Assembly (NCBI GenBank): GCA_028554795.2
Contig: CM068826.1
Location: 102,674,346-102,738,345 of the forward strand
Origin: Sinohyriopsis cumingii
Lineage: Eukaryota; Mollusca; Bivalvia; Unionida; Unionidae
DNA length: 64,000 bases
Direction: 5' to 3'
The translations under genes were made by a program, and so were the position numbers. The notes under the pieces are model-generated. The model was not told the DNA's origin, searched no databases, and saw only the letters and a list, made by a program, of their open reading frames with translations. Shown piece after piece: positions 12,536 through 25,326 of this stretch (position 1 is the stretch's first letter; each line of letters begins with the position of its first letter).

Positions 12536-13826
12536 GAGTCGTATGAAAGCAAAACCAAAAACTAAAAATAAAATTGATAACTACCTACTGGTTCACATCT
12601 ATCTAGATAGATAGCTAGCTAACTATCTTTATTTCTGTCTGTTTCTCCGTCTGTATGTCTGTCTGTATCTATCTACAGCGTATTTCTTCAGTAATGCGTG
12701 TTATATACCGTACATGCAGATAGCCGTGCATGCATAGATTTAAACTTTAAACGCTTTTCATGTGCAGATACACGAGCACGTAGGAACCTACAAACATACT
12801 GATTCCTGTATCTATAAATACACTTTATAATTTATTCCATTCTCTATCAAACTGCATTCGTTTTGTCACATGACGCCAATTTCCAGAGTGTTTGGATGAA
12901 TCAAACTTCGTCTTATCATCGCTTAGTAATTTATATCTGAGACTGGGTGGGTTGTTGGACATCTTATATGTATATATAGATAATTTCCTCTTTGTTCTAC
13001 CAGTTTCAGATCTGTCACTTCTGTGATCAGCGCGAACTCTCGTGAGATATCGAGTTGATTATATTATGATACACAGTTATGAACTTAAATTTAAAGTGTG
13101 CGCTGACGTTCAGTTGGTTTAGAATGTCGTGGAAAATGGTGGGGATAAGTACGCATATTAGTCAAATATCGTGTAAAATAAAATAGTTCATCATTTTTCT
13201 GTTTGGAGGATATTTACTTTATGGGTATTTTTTAATATGAAGTAGGCAACGCTAAACAGAAATGAGCGCGACATCGGTCATATGTTTACTGACTGGCATA
13301 TTGCGTGCACTTATTGGTAACTCCTGTGTTCAATGAGGAATACACGCGGAAAATTAATTGTTAAAAAAAAAAAAATTCGCCATTAAAGACTTTTGTCTCG
13401 CTTTAACTTTGAAAATAGTGATTGAATCTATTTCTGGAAAAATATAACGTCGACCACTACTGTTTGTTTTTTATTGCTAGGCTTTTCTCTATCTGTGTAA
13501 AGCCTGGTGTGAGATGCATGGATAAACATACGTAACCAATGAAAACGATGAAACGCTTTTGCATGCATCAAATTGGAGCAGCGGTTACATACATCGCAAC
13601 GAATGTACTGATTGTCCGAATACAGACTTAACGTCCTTCACTTGTGGCAGGAACGAACGGAATATTAATTTCTTCCATGAATATCCAAACTGTTTTTAAA
13701 GTCATAAAGGATCAAGATAGCTTTCTCTTCGTTCCTTCTTTAAGAGATCTGATATATATTAACAAACAATAACAATGTATGCATTATATTGGCATACAGA
13801 GCACACATGATTCCATTCATTAGGAG
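12536..13826. other. No gene recognised; short GATA/GTCT-rich tract
   Basis: A degenerate (TCTA)n/(TGTC)n tract lies at about 12598-12675. The rest is AT-rich without recognisable coding potential. Confidence 0.5.
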
Positions 13827-13945
13827 TTAGAGAAATCAAATCAGCGTTAAAAAGGTAGAGAAATCAAAATCAGCGTTAAAAAGGTAGAGAAATCAAATCA
13901 GCGTTAAAAAGTTAGAGAAATCAAATCAGCGTTAAAAAGGTAGGT
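13827..13945. repeat. 28-bp tandem repeat, 4 copies
   Basis: Four consecutive copies of GAGAAATCAAATCAGCGTT followed by AAAAAGGTA, differing by one or two bases. Confidence 0.92.
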
Positions 13946-14394
13946 GATTCGCAGTATTTTTTGGAGTTATGCTCGTAAACAGGAGGACTGCCTTATCGGC
14001 ACCTAATAACATTGCCTTGTACCAAGAGTTAATATGGTACTTTGTCAGCAGGAAATGAAATACAGTAAATATTTTGCTGTCAGCTATATTCTCTAAATAC
14101 TCGCCATATGAAATGGAACTTTATCACATACAGTTACATTCAACATGGGAATTAGGGATTCTTGACATATGATATTGAAATTTCAACCACCGCTGTGTAA
14201 CTCAAAATACACATTGTAAAACGCCGACATAGGAAAATGAACTTTAAACCACCACTGTATAAATTCAACATATAAAATCTCGATCTTGAAAATGGACCTT
14301 TCAGGAAATGCAATTTGATCCAACGCGTGATATTGGGTTTCTCGAAACACGACATCGAAATTTCAACTTCAACTTTCTCTTTGGACCAGCTTTT
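13946..14394. other. No gene recognised
   Basis: Contains three loosely repeated motifs of the type GAAATTTCAAC / ATTCAACAT, but nothing that can be named. Confidence 0.4.
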
Positions 14395-14602
14395 GTCCGC
14401 TACGGCGTCTCATACTACCCCGTCACATTATCCTGACAAGAGGCTGACCAGTCGTAACACTTACCTCTTAATGCTCAGCGTCTAGTGAGGCATCTGTTAG
14501 TACCATTTGTATAAGTCTTTGGTATGACTCGGCCGGGGTTCAAACCCGCGACCTCACGCATCCGAGGCGGACGCTCTAACCACAAGGCCACCGGATCGGT
14601 CC
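14395..14602 (-). repeat. SINE-B copy 3, 3' part of body missing
   Basis: Shares CCCGTCACATTATCCTGACA, AGTACCATTTGTATAAGTC and the reversed tRNA head (GGGGTTCAAACCCGCGACCT, GACGCTCTAACCAC) with the other copies. It lacks the distal (GT)n(GA)n end. Confidence 0.85.
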
Positions 14603-15820
14603 GCATTAAAGATAATTTCATGATTGTAATTACAATCGGAATGAAAGAAAAAAAGAAAAATAAATGTTTGAGAGGAGGCATCTTAAGTTTCAATACCGTT
14701 CATTGCAAGTCAAATTAGTAATTGTAAATTTTGTAAAATATCGTTTTAATTAGTGATACTAATATTATTATACATACTTCATTATTTTATTTCATGGCTC
14801 ATTGTTATTCAGTTGTATTCATTTGTTTTTAATTATTGGTTAATTTTCATTTCTGTTTGCTCATTTACTTTAATTTTCGGAATTTTTGACAAACTGCCTG
14901 AAGTATAGCAACTATTGTCACTAGTTATCTATTATTAGTAGTAAATTATGCCTTTCGTTCTGTTATTTATAAATTATGGAAACGATGTAAGCGGGGTGTT
15001 TTACTTTAGTACTTACAAGAAAATATGTTCATGCGAGCAACTGTAAACAGAAAGGAGGACACGAAATGAAATGTTAAAAAGACTACGAATTAAACGCTAT
15101 TTTTCCCCTCGCAGTGGACTCAATTATGCCAGCTAAATTGATCTTTTTGTTTACTTTCCAAAGGGGTTCCCGCATTGTTAAGTTAATCATTCTTTCACTG
15201 TCGACGATTTGGATTTCAGGATTCAGGGATCACTTTCAGTTAGTTTATATTCCCCTCACGATCTCTGTAACATATATACTTTCGTCACGTATTTATTTTA
15301 AATGATGCGTAAACATCCTGGTTTGCTATGGATTTTTCGTACCCCTTCCTGTTTTTGTCAAGCAGAAAATGTTTTTAAAAGAGTATGTCGAGTCATGATT
15401 CTTTGATACAGTTACAAGTCAGTACTGCCGTAAAATCAGTTTGAATCGCGTCTTATAAGTCAACATTCCAATTATGTATATTTTGTATATTACTAGAATT
15501 ATATACAGTTATAAGGAATGCTTTACCTGGGCTGGAGATATTTTTTGGTTGTTTTTCTTCTTCTTCTTCTTCTTCTTGAAATTCACGTTAAAATGGAGGG
15601 GAAAATGAAGTCTTGAATTAGAATTAAAAAAATAAACTTTATTTTTTTTAAATCTACATTTTATTACAGTTAAAAGCTGGTGTAAACATTCGAAATAGAA
15701 AGATAAATACACGTCTCTTTCATAGGAAGATGATTGTAAAGTTAACCATGATCTCCAAGACAACGGTTATTCATTGCTCGAATTACATCTAGGTTTGAAA
15801 ACGAAACAAGTTTTACAATG
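14603..15820. other. No gene recognised
   Basis: AT-rich with a short (TTC)n tract at about 15558-15577. No domain in any frame. Confidence 0.5.
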
Positions 15821-15822
15821 AG

Positions 15823-15962
15823 CCGTGATAGCTTAGTTGGTGTATATTCTTACTCTCAATCTAAAGGTTGTAGGTTAGATACCCGCCAAAGCATCGGTGT
15901 GTCCACGGGTCAGGTCCAATTTCCTCGACATGATATAGCCAGTACATGTGTTTAAAATGCCG
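15823..15962 (+). repeat. SINE-C-like element, degenerate
   Basis: A tRNA-like head (GAGCCGTGATAGCTTAGTTGG, then AGGTTGTAGGTTAGATACCCG as a weak B box) followed by GGTCAGGTCCAATTTCC. It resembles the elements at 17.2 and 18.9 kb. Confidence 0.55.
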
Positions 15963-17164
15963 ATTTGAAAACAAATTATTAATTACATGAACGTCTACTT
16001 ATATGCTTGGTATGGACTGCAACCCTTTAAGACAGTAAACTGCACTATCCTGGGTGCATGTGATTGCTTTTGAATTGTGGTACCAGTGTGTTTTCATTGG
16101 AAGCTTATAAACTCTTGGGAATGGTCTGGAGAGTGTCCTGCACCTAACAGTTTTGGATGTAGAATTTGGACTATATAGGGGAACAGCTAGTGTTAAACCA
16201 TTTTCTGCTCAGGCTTCTTTGTTGTTTCGCCTTGGTGGCATTCGCGAATCTGTCGATCTAGACGTTTTCTTATATGTAATGTTGACGAGCCCGTCAATTA
16301 ACTTTTTGTAGGAAGTTCGGAATTCTTCAGTTGATTGATTGTGTATGTATGTATGTATGTATGTATGTATGTATGTATGTACTTCAATCTGAAATCGACA
16401 CGAGTCCAGCGACTAATCAGAAAGCGTGCTAAGTAACTTGAATTGTTTTATGTCAGTTTGGACTCAGCTAGTTTCTGCTTATCAGTTATTGAAAGATCAT
16501 GGGTTAACTGAATAACTATTTCTCTTTCCGATTGGACTTTGAGTTGGACAAATGGTACTTTATAGTAGTTCTATTTGTTCCTACGTTTGACCATGTATCT
16601 CCCTGATTCATTTTTGTGTAATGTTCTGTATTGAGACATTTTTCGCAAATTTTAATATGCTCATTCTGGTGGTACAGTTTATGTTAAAGTTTCTTTGTGA
16701 TCATTTATATCTGTGCCAAACTAGAAAATGCATTTTTATGCAAATTTACTCCCACCCACCCCACCCGAGGGGAAAAAAAATCACTTATAATTTGCTTTCA
16801 GTTTCCTGCAAGTTTTGTATCATAGCAGTGACTTGCAAATATTAGTTACAGAGATTTATATTTAATTGAAGTGTGATTTAATCAGTGTTTTAAAATTATT
16901 TAATAGCTATTAATTTTTAACAAAAAAAGCCAATCCAATTTGGATCTTGTCGTACGTAATCTTAAGACATTGTATGCATTGTCGTTATCTTGAAGTTCAA
17001 TTCCATTGCCTTCAATTCTTTCTAAGACGCCATTTACCTTTGTTTGGAGTGAGTTTTCACAGATTTAATGAGTAACAAATTCAACCATTTTTTTTTTTCT
17101 TCTTCATTCTCTTCCGCTGTACAGAACAAAGTCTTGTCAATAATAAATCAGCCAATATAATTGT
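15963..17164. other. No gene recognised; (TATG)n at 16341-16380
   Basis: Ten units of a GTAT tetranucleotide repeat are the only clear structure. Confidence 0.6.
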
Positions 17165-17165
17165 G

Positions 17166-17340
17166 GAGGAGCCGTTATAGCTCAGAGGTTAGCGTGCCAG
17201 ACTTGCGCCCGAAAGGGTACAAGTTTGAATCCCATCACTGGACCAGCCCAGACCGTCATTTTGTGGTATGTGCTTGAGCAAGGCGTTTTAATCCAATTGC
17301 CTTCACACTAAATGACCTAATTGTGTTTTTGTACCGTAAA
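17166..17340 (+). repeat. SINE-C copy
   Basis: tRNA-like head GCCGTTATAGCTCAGAGGTT with B box AAGTTTGAATCCCATCACTG, then a body with TGCTTGAGCAAGGCGTTTTA and ATTGCCTTCACAC. The body AAGRCRYTTTAxTCCAxTTGCCT is shared with the element at 18.9 kb. Confidence 0.75.
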
Positions 17341-17839
17341 ATGCAAAGCAGTATAATTTTGAAGCGAACATGGGCCAGACCAGAGATACGTGCAAGAATA
17401 ATGCCGCAGGCATGATGTTAAAATGGTTGATTGTTTAAGCATGTTCGTTATCAGCGGGCTTATTCTGGGTTGCTGGAAGAGGGTTGCACGTAATTCTCTG
17501 TACATTATTATGCACATTAAAATTGTGGTGAAGCTTTCTACAGCACGTGTACAGACTGGGCCGATGGAGACAGATGTTACACGAAACGGTGCACTAATTA
17601 CGTAAATCCATGTACCAGACGGAGTGATTCACTGAAAATCTGAATCGTATCTTTTCAGATTTATTAGAACTGTTAAAAATAACTTGCACAAGTTGGGCCT
17701 TCTGCTTAGTGTTCCTATATATGAATACACGCTGTCAGGCTTGGGTCAAATAGGTGTTGTATAAATTGTGTAGGCAGTTGTCTATAGCAACGATTTATGC
17801 GATATTTTGTGAAAATGGCTGCGGAAAAACTCATGTATT
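17341..17839. other. No gene recognised
   Basis: Open frames here have no domain and normal AT-rich composition. Confidence 0.45.
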
Positions 17840-17992
17840 TTATACTTCATACAAGCTATACTTGCTTATAACTCTTGAGTCAACTGCAAACTGTACAGAC
17901 CCAGATCTTCCGTTACATCATGCGCTGGTAGATGTGTTTCAGTGCAGTTTTCTAGGGCTAATCAGAAGATCAAAACAACATAGACCCTGAAT
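17840..17992. repeat. Fold-back (MITE-like) element, related to 52205-52345
   Basis: One arm reads CTGCAAACTGTACAGACCCAG and the other AAACAACATAGACCCTGA. The same pair of arms occurs, in inverted order, at 52.2 kb. No transposase and no clear target duplication were seen. Confidence 0.45.
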
Positions 17993-18094
17993 TTTTCTTA
18001 GCCTTTTCAGCGAACGGGTTTATAATAGAGGAGGGCGTAATTAAATTTTACTCAGTCTGTCAGAAGAGAAAGAAAGACAGGTCATGGTTTGTTT

Positions 18095-18830
18095 TATTTT
18101 TATTATTACTTTTGTCGAGGAACTGAGTAGTTCTGATAGTCTCCTCTTGGATATCATATTATCTCAGGATTTCCAGATGGTGCTTTTATTCAGCATGTCA
18201 AATGCTAGCTCGAAGTCTACAAATTTACATACAGGGTCACTTCCAGTCTTGGTACTGTTATATGATAACGCGGATAGTTGTTATTTGGTCTTTACATGAC
18301 CTCCAAAATCGGAATCCTGCTTGGTGTTCTCTCAGCCTGGAATTTACTGTAGATCTGGTCCTCTCCAAAATTATCCCTGTGAGAATGTTTGCTTGGAATG
18401 GATTGGAGCTGAATACCTCTCCAGTTCTGGCTGTCACTGTGGTCTCCTTTCTTGGAGATCTTTATAATGTAGCCCTTCCTCCACTCATGAGGCTCGTCTC
18501 TTTCCTGTACATGGTCAATCAAGGTGTCCGTAGTAACTGTGGTTTTTTAGGCTTCTGATAGGATGATGTCAGGTCCATGGGCTTTACCACTTGATTTTCC
18601 TGATTGCCAGTATGACCTCCTCCTTGGTAATGGGTCCTATATTGCAGTCCGGAACCTCTTCCTCTTCTGTGATGGGTGGCGTTTACACAGGTGTGCCCCA
18701 GAGCAAGCTGCTGAAATGTTCCTTCTACCTCTCGAGCTGTTCTGCCGGTTTGCTTCTGACGTTTGCATCCTTTTCGCGTACATGCTTGCTTAAGTGTGCG
18801 TGCGTGTGTCACTGCATAGGGTGTGAACTT
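18095..18830 (-). pseudogene. Relic of an RTE-like non-LTR reverse transcriptase
   Basis: Read on the minus strand, the segment gives, in order across different frames, remnants of the region before the palm, then EWRKGYIIKISKKGD and NWRGIQL (nt 18522-18400) and finally CKFVDFELAFDM (around 18200-18240). The pattern W-x-G-x-I-x-K-x-x-KKGD...NWRG and FVDFE-x-AFD is that of RTE-type LINE reverse transcriptases. Several stops and frame changes separate the pieces, and the YADD box and the endonuclease are absent, so this is a dead fragment. The long plus-strand frames over the same bases are shadows. Confidence 0.75.
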
Positions 18831-18854
18831 GCAGTCGCTAAATGGTGCATATGA

Positions 18855-19075
18855 CGTTATTTTTGAAAGCTAGCTCAGTAGTTATCATCTCGGATTCACG
18901 ACCAAAAGTGTGCGGGTTCGAATCCCACCATCGGAACAGCCTAGGTCAGGTACTGTGGCAAGACACTTTACTCCAGTTGCCTTGGCAGCAAATGAGATAC
19001 TTATGTCGCTGTGCTGTAAAGTACCAAACAAACTATGCCAGGTTTCGTGTTCTTGAAACCTTCTGAGCACAAACT
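18855..19075 (+). repeat. SINE-C copy
   Basis: tRNA-like head with B box GGGTTCGAATCCCACCATCG and body GGCAAGACACTTTACTCCAG, TTGCCTTGGCAGC. Shares its body with the copy at 17.2 kb. Confidence 0.78.
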
Positions 19076-19117
19076 CATTCTCACGCGTAAAATCCCAATC
19101 TTTAGGATTTTTAGCAT

Positions 19118-19152
<35 letters not shown>
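19118..19152. repeat. (CT)n microsatellite
   Basis: Uninterrupted CT run of about 16 units. Confidence 0.95.
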
Positions 19153-19155
<3 letters not shown>

Positions 19156-20279
19156 TTGCAGACTTTCACGTTTTTGAGATTTTAAACTAGGGCTTGAGTT
19201 TGTTGCAAAGGACGTTTCCAAAATGTAGATCCAGGTGTTATATACACTAGCCATCTTCATTCGAAATTCTCTTTTATAATCAGAAATTGGGGCACATGGT
19301 ATACGTGCTTTACTTTCTAACGACCCAATTGTTGACCAGGTTACTTCCTCCATGTTTTATTATCACTACCATCACGGAAAATCGTGACACGTTTGCGTTA
19401 TGTATATAATACATAACAATGACTTTTGATGATTGATGAAGGAAGTAAAGTATTTAAAATGTTAAGTTAGAATGTGTTTTTTGCCATAATTGTCGACGTA
19501 TCTATTACAAAAAATAAAACTATGATGCCTGTCAGTGAAATCAATATCGGTTGGTGGGGTATACATTTTTAATATTTATGTTCAACAGACGGGACCGCTA
19601 ACAGTGGCATGTTCAACATAACTCTGTCATTAAGCGTTAAACTGAATCAAATCTTAGGTTTGACTGCTTAGCAAAAATATTATTACTGAATGATTTGTCA
19701 TGAGCTGTCATATAGGGAAATTTTGTGTCATTTCTTATAGAATCATTATGAATGCATTTGTGGACTTGAATAAAAAAATATGTAAAAGCTAAAGGAAAAT
19801 CGATGACACGCCATCGCAAAAGAAAACAACATCTTTTGCAGATTGTGTCTGATTTTGTGTGTAATTAATGACGTTTTATGGCACCTCAGCACAATAGTTG
19901 CTATATCAAAGCAGTTTGAAGAAGTGCCACATAGATGTCGCCAACTATCAAGTCCCCACATCTACTCACCAAACATCAACCCAAAACATTCTCTACTCAC
20001 CCAGCCCTGTACAGTTATCCAGCGACCAGTACCCAATATTCATTGCATGCATGATGTGCCTTCCAGATACGACTTCGTGTAGAAACGCCAGTATGAAAAA
20101 TGATAACAAAATAACAAGAGACCCTCGAAGGGACTGATGATCTACTGGGCAAAAGAGATTTCCAGGAATTCAAGATAAGATATCTTCCTTTAAACTGTTG
20201 AGTGTTAAAACAATCTCTGATTGTTCTTCCCATAAACTGCTGAGTGTTGAAACCATCTCTGATATTCTTCCGCAATAAC
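19153..20279. other. No gene recognised
   Basis: A short imperfect direct repeat (AACTGxTGAGTGTTRAAAC) at about 20193-20253 is the only structure noticed. Confidence 0.45.
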
Positions 20280-21790
20280 AAGATTTTCAAATTAGCTTCT
20301 GATGCACATAGTGGAGGTCAGCTTGACACCATTTTCATTTAAGACAAAGTGCGCAGCATTAGAAGACATTTGGTATGAAGTACATGTCATAATGATCATC
20401 CATTCAGGGGGAGAATTGACGGCAGATTTTTAACACAGTCGGCATGATGTATAATTGGCACAGTGTTCGTTTAGGATCAGCAAAGTATCATAAGAAGCCT
20501 ATTCGTGAAAACCTCACATATGTCAAACCATCTATTTAGGTAGGAGTAGAGATAACAATATTTTTAAGATAGCCACTGTGGTAGTATTGACGGTTATTAA
20601 TTTTAATTCAGGACCTTCTCGACACTATAAAAACTCTTCAAATGAAAACCCCGTGTGAAAATGACTTTCCATTTAAGGGGAATAGCGAAAACAAGATTTT
20701 CAATATATCCACGTAGCACCCATTTAATTTATAATCAGCAAAACAGTATAAGATATGTTAGTGAAAAACCCACATCACTGTGACTTTCTGTTCAGATGGA
20801 GTTGTGATAAGCTTTTCGAGATGGCTTCTGTGGCAGTGATATTGAACTCACATCGGTACCATTTTTGTTTCTGATCAACTAGACATTATAATAAGCCTTT
20901 TGGTGCAAAACCCATGTCAATATGACTTTCCGATCAAGAGGAGTGGCAGTGGTACGATTGTCTTGATGACTGCTGTGGCGGCTATATTGGACGTCAGCTC
21001 GGCCTGTTTTCATTAAGGACCAAATAGACATAAAAGAAAGTCTATTAGTGAAAACGTCATTGATACGACCATCCATTCAGGAAGAATAACGATAAGATGT
21101 TCAAGATGGTCGCTGTATGGCAGACATATTGGATCTCAGATCGGCATCATTTTCACTTAAGACCAATTGGACATCATAAAAAGACTTTTAGTGAAAACTC
21201 AGTTTTAGTGTGACTTTATGATTACAAGATTTTCAATTTGATTGCACTGACGGCCATTTTGGACGTCAGCTCGGCACCGTTTTTGTTTAGGTCCGGCTAG
21301 ACATTATAAGAAGTCTTTTAGTAAAAATTACATGTTGATGTAACCATCCATGTAGGAGGTGTAGCTATAACAAGATTTATATACTGGGCGTTAGATTGGT
21401 GCCATTTATATTTTAGACCAATAAGACAGCATAAGAAGTGTTTTAGTGAAAACCCCGTTTTGAAATAACCATCGATTCAGGAGGAGTAGCGACAAAAGAT
21501 TTTCTAGATGGCAACAGTGGCGGCCGTATTTGAAGTCAGATCGGCATAATTTTCGTTTATGACCAAGTAGAGAGCGCAGATATTATTTTGATGAAACCCC
21601 AATGCAGATTTTACCATCTATTCTGGAGCAGTAATGATAGCAAAAGATTTCGAGATTAGCGTTGCGGTGGCCATATTGGATGTCGAGCAGCTTCATTTTC
21701 TTTCCGACCAACTAGACCATGCGTTGTATATACGTATGAAGTTTCTTTGCAAATGCTCTTTATAGTTTAGGAGAAGTAGCGATAACAAAC
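20280..21790. repeat. Old satellite-like array, unit about 125-150 bp, roughly ten diverged copies
   Basis: A recurring theme reads: GTCAGxTCGGCACCATTTTxG, TTTAxGACCAAxTAGACATxAT, AAGAAGxCTTTTAGTGAAAAC, ACCATCCATTCAGGAGGAGT, then ACAAGATTTTCxAGATGGC. Anchor positions for the GTCAG..CGGCA motif are near 20317, 20847, 20992, 21134, 21262, 21387, 21531 and 21679. Copies are strongly diverged, so the array is old. No coding content. Confidence 0.8.
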
Positions 21791-22544
21791 TTATGGACGA
21801 CAGGCCAAGTACGAAAAACCATCCCATAAGCTATACTGGAATGTGATCAGTAAAAATAATAATAATAATAATAGCCTACCATGAATAGCATTATTGCAAA
21901 ATTATTCATATCTTCCGCGTCCCTATCTTTCACCAGTTTTAAGTTTTCAAAAGATTAAAAATCAATTCATACTAAAGTATTTTGAATGGGCGTTGATGTG
22001 TCACCTATGGTGACATGCTTTGGTGATGTCCCATCTTTCTTACTCCTTTGTTTACTACCACATGGCACCTGGATCAAAAAAGGCATTATAACATACATGA
22101 CATGGCTTGTGTTGTTCAAGAACTGTGCCATAAAGAAAATAATTAAAAATGATTATTAAGAGAGAATAAGGTTGCTGTGGGGGGAGGGGGGTCTTCTGTT
22201 TTATAATATTGCTGGGAAGCACTGATGGGTGAGGAGGGGTTTTGACCAGGGTTGTACTGAAAGTTTGAAAACTTTAAAAGTCACTGGCAAGAAATTTACT
22301 GGGTTTGAAAACTGTAATATGAACAGAAAACAGTTTTGCAGTCTCACATAACTCAGTAGCTAATGTTTACAACAACATGGTTTTGTGGCGTCCTATTTTT
22401 CATCTTTTGACTTATGTCGTTCGGACGGGGAGTGATAAGAGACGATTCAAATCCATTTTTTGTGTAAATACTCTCAAAGACCTTTTTTATTTGACACCAA
22501 TGATGACCCATCTTTATGTTCTGTTGACCCCATGGTCCCAGTTG

Positions 22545-22578
<34 letters not shown>

Positions 22579-23142
22579 CAGAGACTCGGGCGCCTGCTGC
22601 GAAGAATGTGTTACATCCACGAGTATTTAAAGAGCTGTACAAAATTGAATGCATGAAGGAGAAAAAGCGCTTTTTTTGTTTGTTTTATCTTAATTTTAGA
22701 CCTGGGGCAGTAACTGATGAAATGAACACTACATTGTATCACATATATTGCTTCCTATATCAAGATTTCGTCTTTTTTGTGACTTCTCTCATGATTAAAT
22801 GACGTCATCGCTCCCGCCATCGTGGAACCGATCCTTACCCCACACACACCCAATCCCTACCCTCGACGAACAGTAATTCAAGAGGGCAGACAGATAAGTA
22901 CATACGCAAAAATCTGGCAAAGTTTGACCCCTCCCTGTACACATGCGTACTTTTTACACCCACCCACCTGCGTACGTACGCTTGACGGACGCACCCCCAC
23001 CTACCGAATTCTATAGAATGGCCTACATTTAATTCACGCATAAACAATCAAGGATTAATAATGTTAACCTGTTTAATAAAACAGATAGTCCACCGACGTT
23101 CATTATCTGACTAAATCAAATAAATAAGGTGCATAACTTTAA
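21791..23142. other. No gene recognised; (CA)n at 22548-22576
   Basis: Contains a G-rich stretch at 22178-22191 and the CA microsatellite. The 141-residue frame at 22377-22802 runs through the microsatellite and has no domain. Confidence 0.5.
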
Positions 23143-23399
23143 GGGGCCCCGAGTGTCCGAGTGGTCTAAAGCCTCACCGTTCCGGATTACTGCCATCTCA
23201 CCTCTGTCTGCGTGGGTTCGAGTCCAAGGCTTGGCTAGCGTGGGTACGTGGGAAAGCCTGCCAGTAGCTTCTCGTGGGTCGGTGGTTCTTCCCTGGGTTT
23301 TCCAGGGTTCTTCCTCCACCAGTTATACTAGCCGCCATGTATAGCCTATCTTGTGCTGAAAAATGGCGTTAAACCCTAAAACAACAACAACAACAACGA
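23143..23399 (+). repeat. SINE-A copy 3, complete with target duplication
   Basis: Full copy: GGGGCCCCGAGTGTCCGAGTG head with A box, B box GTGGGTTCGAGTCC, body and a tail of CAA repeats. It is flanked by an 11-bp perfect direct repeat CATAACTTTAA at 23132-23142 and 23400-23410, the product of target-primed insertion. This copy defines the ends of the family. Confidence 0.96.
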
Positions 23400-23410
23400 C
23401 ATAACTTTAA

Positions 23411-25240
23411 AAAGTTTGTCTAGTGTCCTCTAAAATTCAAACGCCGACTGAACCGAACAGATTACATATTAGACAAATTATTATCGAGGTTTCACCCCAC
23501 CTACCCACACCGTTTCCTATGTATACGTACATTATCATTAGACCCCCTCCATACGCAAGCGTATGCATTTGTGTTAACCCCTCTATTCCTCCATGCGTAC
23601 GTACTAAATGGACAGCCCCATAACTGTTTACTTATTGTAACCAAAACTGTATTTATACTTATCTTGCTTAGCAAGAATGTTTATTGGCTAATAATTAGTT
23701 ATCAGGTTGGACTCCTTTGGTCAGACCGCCAAAACGCACCTCCAATCAGTTCGCTGCCAAACAGAATAATCAATCGCTTGTACTCTGAAAGAGCATGGCT
23801 TGACCCATTTGGTATAATGGTACCAATTGCGCAAGTCCAGGTGGGCGGAGCTTAAGGTGTATGGAACATTGTATTCAAAATTAAAGAACAACACTAGCTG
23901 TGATTGGTGCATTATGTAAGAGTTGTACTTTCTGTTTGGCTTAAAAAAAAGTTGAGCCTCTTGGCAACATGTGAGTTTGTGTTAATTTCTATCTAGATCA
24001 TATTTTGTATTTTTTATGATTTTTTTAAAATATGGTACACATGGCTGAAAATGTGCTTGTTGTGACTAGATAACTCTTACCCCTGTCTAGTTCCAATAGA
24101 GTTATCTCTCTTAAATGCAATGGAGTACCTGGTTATGTCATTGTCAAATTGACAATCTAGCATTGTTCTATATGACAGTGTGTGACATGCATGCCCAAGT
24201 AGGACAGAAAGTATATTTATTTCACAAAACATTAGCATTGAGGTATATGGAAAAACAATTGGTACCGTGATACCATTTAGCTCTATTGGGTGGAAACGTA
24301 CAAGTGAGTGACAAACAATCGAGTTCTTTGTTAGGTGAAAACGCACAAGTGATTTAAAAATAACTGGAGTGGGGGGGGGCTTTGCATCTCATATTCGCCA
24401 GTGGGCAGTTTCTGATTACCATCATAATAATCAAATTTATTACATGCAAATTGCCTGAATGCACAGAAGTACCCTTCATCTAGTGTCACTGTTATTATAC
24501 TTTTAGCGTTATTAATTGGCGTTGTTAGCCTTCCCCAATCGCACGTGCCTTACATCATTGTATTGCTAGTATTGATCAGACGACCGACAGCGCATTTATT
24601 GCGTTGTTTAATGTAAATTAAATATTCACATGCCAGACAGTAATTAAATCAAAGGTTGTTGGTTTTAATTGACAACTCATCCAATATCACCTATGACAGA
24701 GATCGGAAATGACTGTATACCCATGTCATATTGACTATGTAGTGTTTCGAAAGAGAATTTAGGTGAGTTTAATCCATGGTTTATCGGAAACTCATAAATG
24801 CTTTGATGAGATGAACTAAAAAAAAATCATGGTATAAAAACAATAATAAAAAAGACATTATTCCGCATAGGACTACCATAAAGAAAAACTAAAGTGTAAC
24901 AGGCAGCGCTAAATTATATACTGTTTTATCAAAACTAAAATATTTCAGCCTCTGTAAGACTCACCTCACATAATTTTCTCTTGCTTATCAAACTGTTTCC
25001 ATGACAACAATTCATTAGAGACGGTTTTCGTTTTTTTATATATGAAATTGTAGATAAGCAGAAAGTAATGTATAGATAGATCAATGTCTAGAAAAGCATT
25101 CAAGTCTTTATCAGGCTTATTTGCTCCAAGGTTCCTACTTCTTGGCAAGACAAATATAATCTTACGCTTCTGTTGCACATATAAACTATGAACTTTTTTT
25201 GATGCACCTGCATAGGATATGCGATAATATATACCACCTA
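23411..25240. other. No gene recognised
   Basis: AT-rich, with open frames lacking domains. Confidence 0.5.
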
Positions 25241-25326
25241 TTTTGCTGCATTTCTTTTTCTTCATCCTCCTCCTCTTTTTTCTTTTTCTTCTTTTTCTTC
25301 TTCTTCTTCTTCTTCTTCTTCTTCTG
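25241..25326. repeat. (TTC)n-rich microsatellite
   Basis: Pyrimidine tract of TTC/TCC units. The Arg/Lys-rich minus-strand frame that crosses it is low-complexity and not a gene. Confidence 0.9.

Noticed and set aside
18202-18854. Several plus-strand open frames
   Set aside because: They are shadows of the minus-strand reverse transcriptase relic.
22377-22802. 141-residue open frame
   Set aside because: It runs through a CA microsatellite, has no domain and no splice or promoter context.
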